This document shows, piece by piece, positions 52,267 through 62,087 of a stretch of DNA of 64,000 nucleotides. The position numbers and the translations under genes are program-made. Source of the stretch: Clostridium mobile. Lineage in GTDB: Bacteria > Bacillota > Clostridia > Clostridiales > Clostridiaceae. The DNA lies in the NCBI RefSeq assembly GCF_018918285.1, contig NZ_JAHLQF010000002.1:372001-436000 (forward strand), written 5' to 3'. Position 1 is the stretch's first letter; every line of letters starts with the position of its first letter. The notes under the pieces are model-generated. The model made no database searches and was not told where the DNA came from. It saw nothing but the letters and a program-made list of their open reading frames with translations.

Positions 52267-52803
52267 ATGGAAAGAAATGAAATGATTGAAATTATAATTG
52301 CAAAGGCTAATGTAACTCGTGAAGAAGCAATAGATGCATTAGAAAAATGCAATTGGGATGTTGTAGATTCTATTATATATTTAGAGAGAAGCGGAAAAGT
52401 AGAAAATAATGAAGTTACTACAATAGTTGAAGTTAAAGAAGAAGAGCAAGATAAAAAGGAAGATAGTAAAAAGCATGAAGAAAGATATGGTGGAATTGGA
52501 GAAATTATTGGTAAAATATTTAAATTTATAGGTATGTTTATAAAAAAGGGAAGTGAGAATTTTTTCGAGATTAAAAAAGAAAATGAAAAGCCAATAAGGG
52601 TATCATTAACAATATCAATACTTTTATTAATATTCTTATCTGTACCAACTATAGCATTATTAGTAATAGGATTATTCTGTGGATATAAATATTCATTATC
52701 TGGTTCTCATAACAATTATAATGGGGTAAATAATGTCTTTGAAAAAGTATCAGAATCAGCAGATACTATTAAAAAAGATTTTAAGGAAGGCTATGAAAAA
52801 TAA
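52267..52803 (+). CDS. DUF4342 protein with UBA-like N-terminus
   Basis: The start is ATG 52267 after TGGAGG. Residues 1-45 form a UBA/TS-N-like three-helix unit (ANVTREEAIDALEKCNWDVV and DSIIYLERSG). A charged linker follows, then the DUF4342 core FFEIKKENEKPIRVSLTISI with one long membrane segment (about residues 115-145) and an amphipathic tail. It has a terminator of its own. A close paralogue lies 160 bases downstream. Function is not established; EF-Ts-like UBA units bind proteins. Confidence 0.82.
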   Translation: MERNEMIEIIIAKANVTREEAIDALEKCNWDVVDSIIYLERSGKVENNEVTTIVEVKEEEQDKKEDSKKHEERYGGIGEIIGKIFKFIGMFIKKGSENFFEIKKENEKPIRVSLTISILLLIFLSVPTIALLVIGLFCGYKYSLSGSHNNYNGVNNVFEKVSESADTIKKDFKEGYEK

Positions 52804-52816
52804 TATATAGTATAGT

Positions 52817-52855
52817 AAAGAGATTTTGAAAATATTCAAGATCTCTTTATTTTTA
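52817..52855 (+). terminator. Intrinsic terminator between the DUF4342 genes
   Basis: AAAGAGAT pairs with ATCTCTTT around a 16-base loop, followed by ATTTTT. Confidence 0.7.
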
Positions 52856-52965
52856 AAGTTATATAAAGTCATGATAAAAGTCATGATAAAATGATATAAT
52901 TTAATAATCAAGGTTAGAATTATAATAAGTGATTTTATCTATGCCATAGGTACGGAGGTCTATTT

Positions 52966-53505
52966 ATGGAGAAGCTTAAGTTAGTAGATAAATTGAGGGA
53001 AAAAACAAATATAAGTTATGAAGAAGCTAAAGTAGCTTTAGAGAATAGTAACTGGAATATTTTAGATGCTTTATTATATTTAGAAGAGAATGGAAGGGTG
53101 GAAAAACCTTCTGTTAGTATCTTTTATACTAATGAAGTAAGGTATAGTGAAAAAATCGAGGAAAGCTGGAAGAATGAAGAAAACAAATACGAAACTAACA
53201 ATAGTTTTCAAGGAATTTTTGAATCTATATGTAAGTATATAGATACAGGTAATAATATTTTTCTAGAAATAAAAAAGGAAGACAGAATACTTTTTAATAT
53301 TCCACTTACAGTAGTTGTTATACTTTCATTTTTTATGTTCTGGATTATTATACCTTTAATTGTCGTTGGATTATTCTTTGATATAAAGTTTTATGTATAT
53401 TCAAAGAGGGTTAATACAGATAAGGCTAATAAGGTATTAAGTGATATTTCAGAGGGTGTAGAAATTGTAAAAGAAAAATTAAAAAAGGTGAATAAGAATG
53501 GTTAA
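52966..53505 (+). CDS. Second DUF4342 protein with UBA-like N-terminus
   Basis: Same layout as its upstream paralogue: UBA-like TNISYEEAKVALENSNWNIL with DALLYLEENGRVEK, a variable acidic linker, IFLEIKKEDRILFNIPLTVV and a long membrane segment near residues 115-140. The start ATG follows ACGGAGG. Its 3' end overlaps the response-regulator start by eight bases, so it is translationally coupled to the two-component system and may report membrane state to it (inference). Confidence 0.82.
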   Translation: MEKLKLVDKLREKTNISYEEAKVALENSNWNILDALLYLEENGRVEKPSVSIFYTNEVRYSEKIEESWKNEENKYETNNSFQGIFESICKYIDTGNNIFLEIKKEDRILFNIPLTVVVILSFFMFWIIIPLIVVGLFFDIKFYVYSKRVNTDKANKVLSDISEGVEIVKEKLKKVNKNG

Positions 53506-54178
53506 GATTTTAATAGTTGAAGATGAAGAAAAATTATCAAGATTTATTGAGCTTGAGTTAAAACATGAAGGTTATGATATAGTAAAAGCAAATAATGGTA
53601 GAATAGGTCTTGAAATTGCAGAAAAAGGCCAGGTGGATTTAGTTCTTCTTGATATAATGCTTCCAGAAATTAATGGTCTGGAAGTATTAAGAAGACTTAG
53701 AAGAACTTCTGATATTCCAGTTATAATGCTTACTGCAAGAGATGCAGTTATGGATAAAGTATCAGGTCTTGATGCAGGAGCAGATGATTATATAACTAAG
53801 CCATTTGCAATAGAAGAATTACTTGCAAGGATAAGAACAGCACTTAAAAAGAGAATAGTTACAGCAAAAAAGGATGAAGACATAATAAGATGTGGCTTAT
53901 TGTCATTAGATAAAATGAGACATAAAGTAATGTATGATGGCACAGAGATAGAACTTACTAATAGAGAGTTTAATTTGCTACAAATATTAATGGAAAATAA
54001 GAATATAGTCTTAACTAGAAATACACTTATGGAAAAGGTATGTGGGTATGATTATATTGGAGAAACAAACGTTATAGATGTTTATATAAGATTTTTAAGA
54101 ACAAAAATAGATGATGTTTTTAATGTGAAAATAATAACTACAGTTCGTGGTGTGGGGTACGTAATTAAAGATGAGTAG
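53498..54178 (+). CDS. OmpR-family response regulator
   Basis: The receiver domain shows VEDEE acids at residues 8-11, the phospho-acceptor Asp52 in LVLLDIMLP, Thr in VIMLTAR and Lys in YITKPFAIEELLAR. The winged-helix effector has IELTNREFNLLQILMENKNI and INVIDVYIRFLR-type recognition elements (TNVIDVYIRFLRTKI). It overlaps the DUF4342 gene before it and the histidine kinase after it (eight bases each), forming a tight operon. Targets unknown. Confidence 0.93.
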   Translation: MVKILIVEDEEKLSRFIELELKHEGYDIVKANNGRIGLEIAEKGQVDLVLLDIMLPEINGLEVLRRLRRTSDIPVIMLTARDAVMDKVSGLDAGADDYITKPFAIEELLARIRTALKKRIVTAKKDEDIIRCGLLSLDKMRHKVMYDGTEIELTNREFNLLQILMENKNIVLTRNTLMEKVCGYDYIGETNVIDVYIRFLRTKIDDVFNVKIITTVRGVGYVIKDE

Positions 54179-55424
54179 AAAAAATAAAACAAAAAATGTT
54201 ACGTCTATTGCAATAAAACTAAATTCTATTTTTGTAAGAAATTTATTTCTAAAGTTTCTTATTATTGATATATGCATAATTGCTGCATTTATTGGAGTTT
54301 GGTGTATTGAAAGTGAAATAAATTTTTATGGTGAGATTGTAAAAAATGCTCAAAGATCCTTTGAGTTTTATCCTATAGAAACAGCAAAATATAAAGTTGT
54401 TTGGGATAATGGAAAAGTTATGATAAGAGAGGCTAGAACTTTTTTAAATCTCCTTATAAGAGTAATTGCTATTATTGGAATTATAGAAGCAATAATGCTA
54501 TTAGGGCAAATGATATTTGGGACTTCCAAAAATAGAAGGGTTTTAAAACCACTTAATGAAATAGCAGAAGCTGCAAGTAGGCTTAGCGATATAGCTTTTG
54601 ATGAACAAAAATTTCAAAGCCTTGAGGAGGCTATATCTAAGATTACTCCTACTACATCTGATGAAAGAATTCATATTGGAGATAGCGATCTTCATGGATT
54701 AGAGGAAGCCATTAATAACTTATTAGATAGAATGAGAGATTCTTATAGACAACAAGCAAGATTTGTTTCAGATGCATCACATGAGCTTAGAACTCCTATA
54801 TCTGTAATTCAAGGTTATGCTAATATGTTGGATCGTTGGGGGAAAGATGATGAGGAAGTATTAGAAGAATCTATTGCAGCTATAAAAAGTGAATCAGAAA
54901 ATATGAAAAACTTAGTAGAGCAGCTATTGTTTTTAGCTAGAGGTATTAATGGTAAAACTCAACTTAAGGTTATGGAGTTTTCACTTAATGATATGATGAA
55001 AGAGGTTTTAGAAGAATCTAAGATGATAGATAAAGATCATATATATAGATATATAGATTCAGAAAATATAAATGTTTATGGTGATATATCATTGCTTAAA
55101 CAAACAGCTAGAATATTAATAGAAAATGCAGCAAAGTATACAGATAAAGGTGAAGATATAATACTAAGAACAGGTAAAAATAATAAAAATGAGCCGTATT
55201 TTTCTATTCAAGATAATGGAATAGGCATGGATGAGAATGATGTATTACACATGTTTGAACGTTTTTTCAGAGCTGATACTGCAAGAGTTAGAAAAAACGG
55301 TGGTACAGGACTAGGGCTTTCCATTGCTAAGTGGATTATTGATAGTCATAAAGGATATTTTAGCGTTTTAAGTAGGAAAGAAATAGGTACAAGAATAACC
55401 GTTTTTCTGCCTGAAAGACAGTAG
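54171..55424 (+). CDS. Sensor histidine kinase
   Basis: Two membrane helices (about residues 25-46 and 95-120) enclose a small extracellular loop of about 45 residues. A HAMP-like region follows, then the H box FVSDASHELRTPISVIQGY with His204, N box QTARILIENAAKYT, DNGIGMDENDV (G1), MFERFFRADTAR (F box) and GGTGLGLSIAK (G2). All catalytic boxes are present. The small sensory loop suggests intramembrane or envelope sensing, as in cell-wall stress kinases. It partners with the overlapping response regulator. Confidence 0.93.
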   Translation: MSRKNKTKNVTSIAIKLNSIFVRNLFLKFLIIDICIIAAFIGVWCIESEINFYGEIVKNAQRSFEFYPIETAKYKVVWDNGKVMIREARTFLNLLIRVIAIIGIIEAIMLLGQMIFGTSKNRRVLKPLNEIAEAASRLSDIAFDEQKFQSLEEAISKITPTTSDERIHIGDSDLHGLEEAINNLLDRMRDSYRQQARFVSDASHELRTPISVIQGYANMLDRWGKDDEEVLEESIAAIKSESENMKNLVEQLLFLARGINGKTQLKVMEFSLNDMMKEVLEESKMIDKDHIYRYIDSENINVYGDISLLKQTARILIENAAKYTDKGEDIILRTGKNNKNEPYFSIQDNGIGMDENDVLHMFERFFRADTARVRKNGGTGLGLSIAKWIIDSHKGYFSVLSRKEIGTRITVFLPERQ

Positions 55425-55552
55425 AATATATTATTGGTATAAAGGTGAAGAATATAATAATGTCAGAAAAAGGTCCCCCTTGGAATTTAGGAACTCCTTT
55501 AAGAATATAATTCAAATATAGATGTATTCTTAGTAAGGTTATGGAGGGAAAA

Positions 55553-56065
55553 ATGGAGGTATTAACAGCTTTAAGGGAAAGAAGAAGTATTAGATCCTAT
55601 TTAAATATACCTATAGAGTATGAAAAACTAAGTAGAGTTTTAGAGGCAGCTAGGATTTCTCCAACTGCAAAAAATAGACAGGAGTGGAAGTTCATTGTTG
55701 TTAAGGATGAGGAAATAAAACAAAGACTTTTACCTGCAGTAAATGGACGAAAGTTTGTTGTAGAGGCACCTGTAATAATAGTTGCATGCGCCACTGAATC
55801 ATCTTTTATAATGCCCTGTGGTCAGCCTGCCTACACTGTTGACTTGTCTATTGCTATGTCCTATATGATTTTAGAGGCTCAAGAACTTGGACTTGGTACC
55901 TGCTGGATTGGAGGTTTTTCTGAAGATCAGGTTAAAGATATTCTTGAGATACCTGAGAGTGTTAGGGTAGTAGCAATGACACCCCTTGGTTATCCAGCAG
56001 AAAAACCAAATGCAAAACCAAGAAAGATGTTAGAGGAAATTGTTTGCTACGACAAATATAAATAG
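55553..56065 (+). CDS. Nitroreductase-family FMN enzyme
   Basis: The start is ATG 55553 after ATGGAGGG. The N-terminal [15 protein letters not shown] contains the FMN phosphate-binding RxSxR pattern, followed by [40 protein letters not shown] and [15 protein letters not shown]. The 170-residue length is typical of the compact nitroreductases of anaerobes. It would reduce nitroaromatics or quinones with NAD(P)H. Its natural substrate is unknown; it seems independent of the upstream two-component genes. Confidence 0.88.
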   Translation: MEVLTALRERRSIRSYLNIPIEYEKLSRVLEAARISPTAKNRQEWKFIVVKDEEIKQRLLPAVNGRKFVVEAPVIIVACATESSFIMPCGQPAYTVDLSIAMSYMILEAQELGLGTCWIGGFSEDQVKDILEIPESVRVVAMTPLGYPAEKPNAKPRKMLEEIVCYDKYK

Positions 56066-56115
56066 CAGTAGGAAGAGAAAAAAGCTATAACAATATAAAG
56101 AGGAGAGACGACCTT

Positions 56116-56140
56116 AGAAAAGAGGGAGCCTCTCTTTTCT
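56116..56140 (+). terminator. Intrinsic terminator of the nitroreductase gene
   Basis: AGAAAAGAG pairs with CTCTTTTCT around a seven-base loop, followed by a weakly T-rich tail. Confidence 0.6.
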
Positions 56141-56332
56141 ATCTTCATATGTTCTACATAAAGAGCTGGTATTATATGAAAAGTATTTTTTATATTGGCA
56201 GTTTTTCATGTTTTTATTTTTCTAAATAGTTTTAGAAAAAACACGTCAGTGGAATGTGGGGGTGGGAGAGGAAAAAATTCAAAAACTTAATAAATAAGCA
56301 TATAAAATAGATGGTCTACAAGGAGGAATGGG

Positions 56333-57436
56333 ATGAGAAGAGCGCTAAAATATTTTATGATGATGTTTATAGTAATAGCAGTTTCAAATAAGCCAGTGCT
56401 AGCAGCACCAACGTCAGACCAAATACAAACGCAAAGAGAACAGTTGGAAGCGGACAAAAGCAACTTAAAGAAAGCCCAAGAAAAGAGATTCGAGATAGAG
56501 CAAAAAATAGAAAACTTAGACGTTCAAATTGAAGATACAATGCATGAGATAGATAAGAATAAAAAACAAATGGACAAGGTACAGGAAAATATTAAAGTTA
56601 CAGAAGAAGAATTGAAGCAGACAGAAGAAGAGCTTAAGAATGAGAAAGAAATATTCTCTAAAAGAATGAGAGCAATTTACATAAATGGAACAGATGGATA
56701 TTTGGAGATATTATTTGAATCAAATGGATTCAGTGATTTTATCTCAAGGGTAGAAAACATAAAAAGTATTATAGAATTAGATAAAAAAATTATGGAAAAC
56801 ATTAAATTGAAAGAAGTACAGTTAAATAATAAAAAAGAAGAGTTAAATAAACAAAATGATAAACTATTAGCATTAAATAATGAAAATAGTAAGAAGTTGG
56901 ACAAGCTAAAAATAAGTAAAAACGAGCAAGATGAGTTAATTAAAGAAGTGGAAAGACAAGAGGGATTATATGCTTCAGTGGTAGATGAATCTCAGAGCAA
57001 ATTAAATGAAACTTTAAGACAAATTCAACAGATAAGAAACTCCACCCCTAAATATACTCCTTCAAGGGGAGCAGCACCAATGTCAGGTAATAATGTTGTT
57101 GCATATGCTTCTAATTTTTTAGGAACACCTTATTCATGGGGAGGTACAACACCAGCTGGATTTGATTGTTCAGGATTCACTCAATATGTATATAAGCATT
57201 TTGGTATAAGCTTAGGAAGAACTACTTATGATCAAATTAAGAATGGTTATGGTGTTTCAAGGGAGGAACTTCAACCGGGAGATTTAGTATTCTACGGAAA
57301 AGGAGGAAATCCTACTCATATGGGCATATATGTTGGCAACGGAATGTACATACATTCACCGAGAACAGGAGATGTGGTTAAAATATCATCATATGATAGG
57401 TCAGACTATATTACAGCAAGAAGAGTTATGAGGTAA
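56333..57436 (+). CDS. Secreted peptidoglycan hydrolase with coiled coil and NlpC/P60 domain
   Basis: A Sec signal peptide (residues 1-24, ending PVLAA) precedes a long coiled coil of the PcsB type (about 30-225), a short proline/serine linker and an NlpC/P60 cysteine peptidase domain. Catalytic Cys is in GFDCSGFTQYVYK, His in THMGIYVGNGMYIHSP and the fold core in ELQPGDLVFYG. It would cleave gamma-D-Glu-diaminopimelate stem-peptide bonds at the cell surface; the coiled coil commonly answers to FtsEX-type control. The ribosome site is AAGGAGG. Confidence 0.93.
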   Translation: MRRALKYFMMMFIVIAVSNKPVLAAPTSDQIQTQREQLEADKSNLKKAQEKRFEIEQKIENLDVQIEDTMHEIDKNKKQMDKVQENIKVTEEELKQTEEELKNEKEIFSKRMRAIYINGTDGYLEILFESNGFSDFISRVENIKSIIELDKKIMENIKLKEVQLNNKKEELNKQNDKLLALNNENSKKLDKLKISKNEQDELIKEVERQEGLYASVVDESQSKLNETLRQIQQIRNSTPKYTPSRGAAPMSGNNVVAYASNFLGTPYSWGGTTPAGFDCSGFTQYVYKHFGISLGRTTYDQIKNGYGVSREELQPGDLVFYGKGGNPTHMGIYVGNGMYIHSPRTGDVVKISSYDRSDYITARRVMR

Positions 57437-57467
57437 AGAGGCAGTTTTCTGTCTCTGCATATATATT

Positions 57468-57500
57468 AAAAAACTAGGAGTGTAAACCCCTAGTTTTTTT
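57468..57500. terminator. Bidirectional terminator between converging genes
   Basis: AAAAAACTAGG pairs with CCTAGTTTTTTT. It serves the peptidoglycan hydrolase on the plus strand and the copper protein on the minus strand. Confidence 0.85.
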
Positions 57501-57512
57501 GTGATAAAATAA

Positions 57513-59339
57513 TTATTCTAAATATTTATCTCGCACACTTTGTATATCTGTATTATTTAAATCATCAACTACCTCAATTATACCTAGGAGGGCATCATCT
57601 TTTAGAATAGCATAACCACCAGCTTTTTTAGGATTAAATTCTATTTCATTTACACCCTTTTTACCGGTAAAAGAAGTAGCAGTATTTCCTGTAGTTGCAT
57701 CTATAATACGGTATTCTCCTTCAGCGTTATCAAAAGCAGCTAAATCAAAGGTTAATTTAGTTTTTGTACTATTGCCTGTAACTACTATTAAAGGTTGAAG
57801 TTCATAGCCAGTTCCTTTAAACTTTGCACTTTGATAGTTTTCTAAAACTTCAGCCTTGTTTACTAAAGCTTCTGTTGGAATTATAGATAAGTCATCACCG
57901 TAAATGCTTGAACTGTTGGAAACTTCAGAGTCTGAATTCTCATCTATAGGACGTGCACAGCAGCTAGGGCCTGTACTTGGAGCTGGTAGGGATGGATCAG
58001 GTACTGATGTATCAACATCCTCAAGTTTATCAACAACCTTTATTACACCTGGTATCATTCCCATCCAGCAACTAAAGTTTATATCCTTATCTCCAGGGGT
58101 AAATTCTATGATGTTTTCACCACTTTTTATTTTCTTTTCAATATTCAATGATTGTGCAACAATAGCATTATTACAAGAATTAATTTGCTCACCGTTGATT
58201 ATCCACTTTACAGGAATCCCCTTTTGAACATAAAAGGAATTAGGAGTATAGCCTTTATTGCTAACAGTCATATTTATAATTTGCACTCCATCTTTTATAG
58301 TAGCTTTAGCTACATTTTCACCAGAGGAGTCACTTGAGTTTTTATTTAAAAAACCTTTAGAGCGAGAGGTAAGTGCATTTAGAGGATTGATATCTATACC
58401 AGCAAGTACAAAGCCTCTATTTCCCATGATTAGACCAAGAACTATAATAAGAACTCCACTAAATTTAAGTATTTTTTTAGTATAACCTTTACTTAAAAGT
58501 CCTGATAATGCACCAAAGGTTAACATAAGAGGTACTGTTCCGATAGAAAACATGAACATAGATAAAGCTCCCTTTACAGCGCTGCCTGTACCTAAAGCAA
58601 AAAGCTGCATAGTTTGAAGGGGACCACAAGGCATAAGTCCATTTAATATTCCAACTATAAATGGAGAGCCAGAGTTATTTTTAGTTTTACATACAGCCTT
58701 TGGTAGCTTAAGCTGAAACTTTCTAAAAAAACTGAATCCAGCCATATTAAAGCCCATAATGATCATGAATGCACCAGCAAATATTTGTATGATTGCTTTT
58801 GTAGTGATTGTAAGTGAAAATACTGAACCCAGGGCACCAACTATTCCACCTAATATTGTATAGGATATAACCCTTCCTAAATTATATAAAATTGCTGGTG
58901 TTATAGCTTCAAATTTATTCTTACTTTCTTTTGATAAGCTTTGAGATAGCATGATTCCACCACACATACCTACGCAGTGAATTGAAGTGAAAACTCCTAC
59001 AATAAAGAGGACAGCATAAGAAGCATTGTTAAGCTTTGATTCCATATCAAAGCCGCTAGTATTTAATCCAAGTAATACCACAGCAGCTACCATTATAAGA
59101 ATTCCCATGAACTTATAGTCGTTAGAGCTTTGTGTGCTGTAGCCTGCCCTATTTATAGCATTTTTGATTTCAAATAGATTACATAAATCGCTGTCATATA
59201 CCACTTCAGCAGATTGGTTACTGTAACTAACTTTCACATCTAATACACCATCCAATTTTTTGATGGCTCTTTCAACTCTGGTTTCACAAGATGTACAGGT
59301 CATGTCAAACACTTTAATTTTCTCTTTTTTAATAATCAT
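57513..59339 (-). CDS. HMA-SafE-cupredoxin fusion, copper-handling membrane protein
   Basis: A 608-residue fusion. Residues 1-70 are a heavy-metal-associated domain with MTCTSCETRV (Cys15 and Cys18). Residues about 75-310 are a six-helix SafE/UreH-like membrane domain (VGVFTSIHCVGMCGGIMLSQ and GLMPCGPLQTMQLFALGTGS). Residues about 345-435 resemble a cupredoxin with Cys/Met ligands (NSCNNAIVAQS, FSCWMGMIPG). A low-complexity linker with SCCARP then leads to a further beta domain. The order suggests copper transfer across the membrane for cuproprotein assembly or efflux. This one-gene architecture occurs in anaerobes, as far as I recall. Confidence 0.85.
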   Translation of the reverse strand: MIIKKEKIKVFDMTCTSCETRVERAIKKLDGVLDVKVSYSNQSAEVVYDSDLCNLFEIKNAINRAGYSTQSSNDYKFMGILIMVAAVVLLGLNTSGFDMESKLNNASYAVLFIVGVFTSIHCVGMCGGIMLSQSLSKESKNKFEAITPAILYNLGRVISYTILGGIVGALGSVFSLTITTKAIIQIFAGAFMIIMGFNMAGFSFFRKFQLKLPKAVCKTKNNSGSPFIVGILNGLMPCGPLQTMQLFALGTGSAVKGALSMFMFSIGTVPLMLTFGALSGLLSKGYTKKILKFSGVLIIVLGLIMGNRGFVLAGIDINPLNALTSRSKGFLNKNSSDSSGENVAKATIKDGVQIINMTVSNKGYTPNSFYVQKGIPVKWIINGEQINSCNNAIVAQSLNIEKKIKSGENIIEFTPGDKDINFSCWMGMIPGVIKVVDKLEDVDTSVPDPSLPAPSTGPSCCARPIDENSDSEVSNSSSIYGDDLSIIPTEALVNKAEVLENYQSAKFKGTGYELQPLIVVTGNSTKTKLTFDLAAFDNAEGEYRIIDATTGNTATSFTGKKGVNEIEFNPKKAGGYAILKDDALLGIIEVVDDLNNTDIQSVRDKYLE

Positions 59340-59618
59340 AGATACCCCCTAATATGTAGTAATAGTGGAAAAAAATTTACATTAAATGGAATAAAAAATA
59401 TGGGTAAATTATATGAAATAGATATGTTGATATTATGAAGATAAAAAGTATATTTTTTCAGTTCTTTTTAAAAGTTATATATAGGTGAAAACGAAGGAAT
59501 AAAATTATATAATAACTTTACACTTATTGTAAAAACAGGGAAATGTTATCATTAATATGATATAATTATTATTAATTAAGTAAAAATAGCTAATAGGTGG
59601 GAAGTAAGTGATTGTTTT

Positions 59619-60440
59619 ATGAAAAGTAAATTAAGTAAGAAAAAATTTAAATTGTCGGTGTTTGATGCTTTAGGAATGATAATAGTGTATAAAGTTATAA
59701 TTGCTTTTATTATAAAAATTCCTTTTCATATGTTATCAGAAACTATGTATGTTAATTCTAATAAAGTTTTAGAATTAATTGTAGCTGTATTAGATGAGTT
59801 AGTTTCAAATGTTATAATAGTAATATTTCTATTAAAAAAAATAAGAAAAGATTATGAAGCAAATTTTAAAATAAGATATGTTGAAAAATTTAATTTTAAA
59901 CTATTATTATGCACAGCTTTTTTTATGTTAGGGCTTTATTTGTGGTTACAAAGTTCAATTGGTGTAATGGTAGGAAAAATTTCCGTATCCCAATTTGTTG
60001 AAGAGACATTTAAAGAATTTGTTAAAAATCCTTATTTGATGGTTATTTCAGGTGTAATAATAGGACCTATTTTTGAGGAAATATTTATGAGAGGGATTAT
60101 TTTAGAAGGATTTTTAAATGAGTATAAATCAACAACTGCTATAGTTGCTTCATCCATTATATTTGGATTAATTCACTTAAATATTCCTCAATTTATTAAT
60201 GCTACAATTATAGGACTATTTTTGGGAATGATGTATTACAAAACAAGATCTTTAATATTATGCATAGTTGCTCATATGTTAAACAATGCAATAGCTAGTT
60301 TAGGTATTCAGCATAATATTATAAGTTTTTTTGTAGGTGCAGTAATCTTTATAATATCAATAATATTTTTTGAAAGATATATTAGAGAATTAAAATATGT
60401 TGATGTTAATTTTCAAGAGAATAGTATATCATCAAAATAG
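59619..60440 (+). CDS. CPBP-family intramembrane metalloprotease
   Basis: A 273-residue protein with about seven hydrophobic helices. The CPBP/Abi motifs are FEEIFMRGIILEGF (EExxxR, near residue 152), IIFGLIHLNIPQF (FxxxH) and IVAHMLNNAIAS (HxxxN/D). Such proteases process prenylated or bacteriocin-related substrates, or confer self-immunity to bacteriocins. The ribosome site AGGTGGG is 19 bases from the ATG, which is unusually far. No bacteriocin gene is adjacent. Confidence 0.88.
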   Translation: MKSKLSKKKFKLSVFDALGMIIVYKVIIAFIIKIPFHMLSETMYVNSNKVLELIVAVLDELVSNVIIVIFLLKKIRKDYEANFKIRYVEKFNFKLLLCTAFFMLGLYLWLQSSIGVMVGKISVSQFVEETFKEFVKNPYLMVISGVIIGPIFEEIFMRGIILEGFLNEYKSTTAIVASSIIFGLIHLNIPQFINATIIGLFLGMMYYKTRSLILCIVAHMLNNAIASLGIQHNIISFFVGAVIFIISIIFFERYIRELKYVDVNFQENSISSK

Positions 60441-60515
60441 TAAATTTGAATATTTATAGTTATGTGGTATATAATTGAAAAAATAAATAATTATGTTTTA
60501 TTAGAGGGGGATATA

Positions 60516-61166
60516 ATGAACAAATTTATAAATACTCAATTCAGTTGGTGGTTATTGATTATTGCAATTGTTGGGGACTTTGTTGTACCTTATATATTGG
60601 CTAATTTCTACAAAGGATATAATCATAAAACAATGGTTATGAGTGTATTAGGAAATCCCAATAGTCCTGTAAGAATATATTATAATATTTGGCTTGTGTT
60701 ATTAGGTATATTTTTGATAATCGGTTCTGCTAACTTATATCAGCAATATTCTTCTTATTCTAAGCATTTAAGTATAACCCTTTGTGTTTTTATTGCTATC
60801 TTTGCTATTGGTGCAGGGATTTTATCAGGCATTTTTAGTGTTAATGAAAGTAAAGAAATAGAAAATATTGCTTCAAAAATTCATGGAATTGGTTCGGCTT
60901 TAGGATTTATGGCACTTTTATTCGTACCTTTACTTCTAAGTATTTTATCATTTAAAATGAAGGATTGGACAACTACTGTTATTTGTTTAGTGTCGTTTAT
61001 TTTAGCTTTAATTTTCTTTGTATTATTTATTATGTCAGATAAATCAAGTTTCCAATATACAGTTATAGCAAATGAAGGTATTTGGCAACGTTTGACCTTA
61101 TTGTTTATGTATATACCATTTGGTTATATAGCAATATTAAAAATTGTAGATTATATAAAAAAATAA
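60516..61166 (+). CDS. DUF998-like membrane protein
   Basis: The start is ATG 60516 after AGAGGGGG. A 216-residue protein with six hydrophobic helices and the DUF998 phrases VPYILANFYKGYNHKTMVMS, VLGNPNSPVRIYYNIWLVLL and IHGIGSALGFMALLFVPLLL. The function of the family is unknown. It lies between the protease and the MerR-ABC operon without overlap to either. Confidence 0.82.
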   Translation: MNKFINTQFSWWLLIIAIVGDFVVPYILANFYKGYNHKTMVMSVLGNPNSPVRIYYNIWLVLLGIFLIIGSANLYQQYSSYSKHLSITLCVFIAIFAIGAGILSGIFSVNESKEIENIASKIHGIGSALGFMALLFVPLLLSILSFKMKDWTTTVICLVSFILALIFFVLFIMSDKSSFQYTVIANEGIWQRLTLLFMYIPFGYIAILKIVDYIKK

Positions 61167-61271
61167 TATTATAATATGTAATTAACTTAATAATGTAAAT
61201 TAACGGGACCCTCCACTATATCACCAGACTTACCACAAGTGTTATGATAATAACATGGAGGTGCAAATAGT

Positions 61272-62036
61272 ATGAATAAGATATATAAAACATCAGAAGT
61301 AGCTAAAAGAGTTGGGGTACATTCCAACACTGTACGTTTGTACGAAAAGCTTGAATTAATACCAGAGGTAAATAGATTACCAAATGGTTATAGAGTATTT
61401 ACTGACTATCATATAGAGCAGTTTAAACTTGCTAGAACTGCCTTTAAAGTAGAGGTTCTACAAAATGGGCTTAGAAAAAAGATAGTCAATGTTGTTAAGT
61501 TATCTGCTAAAGGGGAGATTCAAGAAGCAATTAACTGTACAAATGATTATATAAATCAGATAAAGCAAGAGCGAAAAAATGCAGAGGAAGCTATAGAACT
61601 GTCAAAGAAGCTTTTATTAGGGATAGATGCTAAAGATAATTATATATTTTTTACAAGAAAGCAAACTGCAGACTATCTTCAAGTCACAATGGACACATTA
61701 AGAAATTGGGAGATGAATGGTTTACTTACTGTTAAGAGAAAGCAGAATGGATATCGAGTTTACACTGAAAGTGATATTAATAGATTGAAAATAATACGTA
61801 CCTTACGTTGTGCCAACTATTCCCTTTCAGCAATTTTAAGAATGCTTAATGCCATATCAGAAAGTAAGGAAATTGATATTAGAGAGGTAATCAATAAACC
61901 AAAAGAGGATGAGGACATTGTTACAGCATGTGATAAGCTTCTTACTTCTTTAAGTGATGCAGAAAAAAATGCCAATAGTATATTGAAGCAATTAGAATTT
62001 ATGAAAAACGAATTTAATACAAACTCTCCATTTTAA
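61272..62036 (+). CDS. Regulator with two tandem MerR DNA-binding domains
   Basis: A 254-residue protein with two MerR-type winged helices. The first is YKTSEVAKRVGVHSNTVRLY with NGYRVFTDYHIEQFK; the second, from about residue 133, is FTRKQTADYLQVTMDTLRNW with NGYRVYTESDINRLK. A coiled segment separates them (about 75-130) and another ends the protein. Most MerR regulators have one such domain. The start ATG follows ATGGAGG. It sits 50 bases before an ABC exporter that it presumably controls. Confidence 0.88.
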   Translation: MNKIYKTSEVAKRVGVHSNTVRLYEKLELIPEVNRLPNGYRVFTDYHIEQFKLARTAFKVEVLQNGLRKKIVNVVKLSAKGEIQEAINCTNDYINQIKQERKNAEEAIELSKKLLLGIDAKDNYIFFTRKQTADYLQVTMDTLRNWEMNGLLTVKRKQNGYRVYTESDINRLKIIRTLRCANYSLSAILRMLNAISESKEIDIREVINKPKEDEDIVTACDKLLTSLSDAEKNANSILKQLEFMKNEFNTNSPF

Positions 62037-62066
62037 CACCTGACTTTGTGATGGTGTTATTCTTTT
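62035..62066 (+). terminator. Small hairpin after the MerR gene
   Basis: TAACACC pairs with GGTGTTA, followed by TTCTTTTGTT. It overlaps the MerR stop codon and may attenuate read-through into the ABC genes. Confidence 0.5.
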
Positions 62067-62087
62067 GTTAAAAGGAGGGAATAACAC

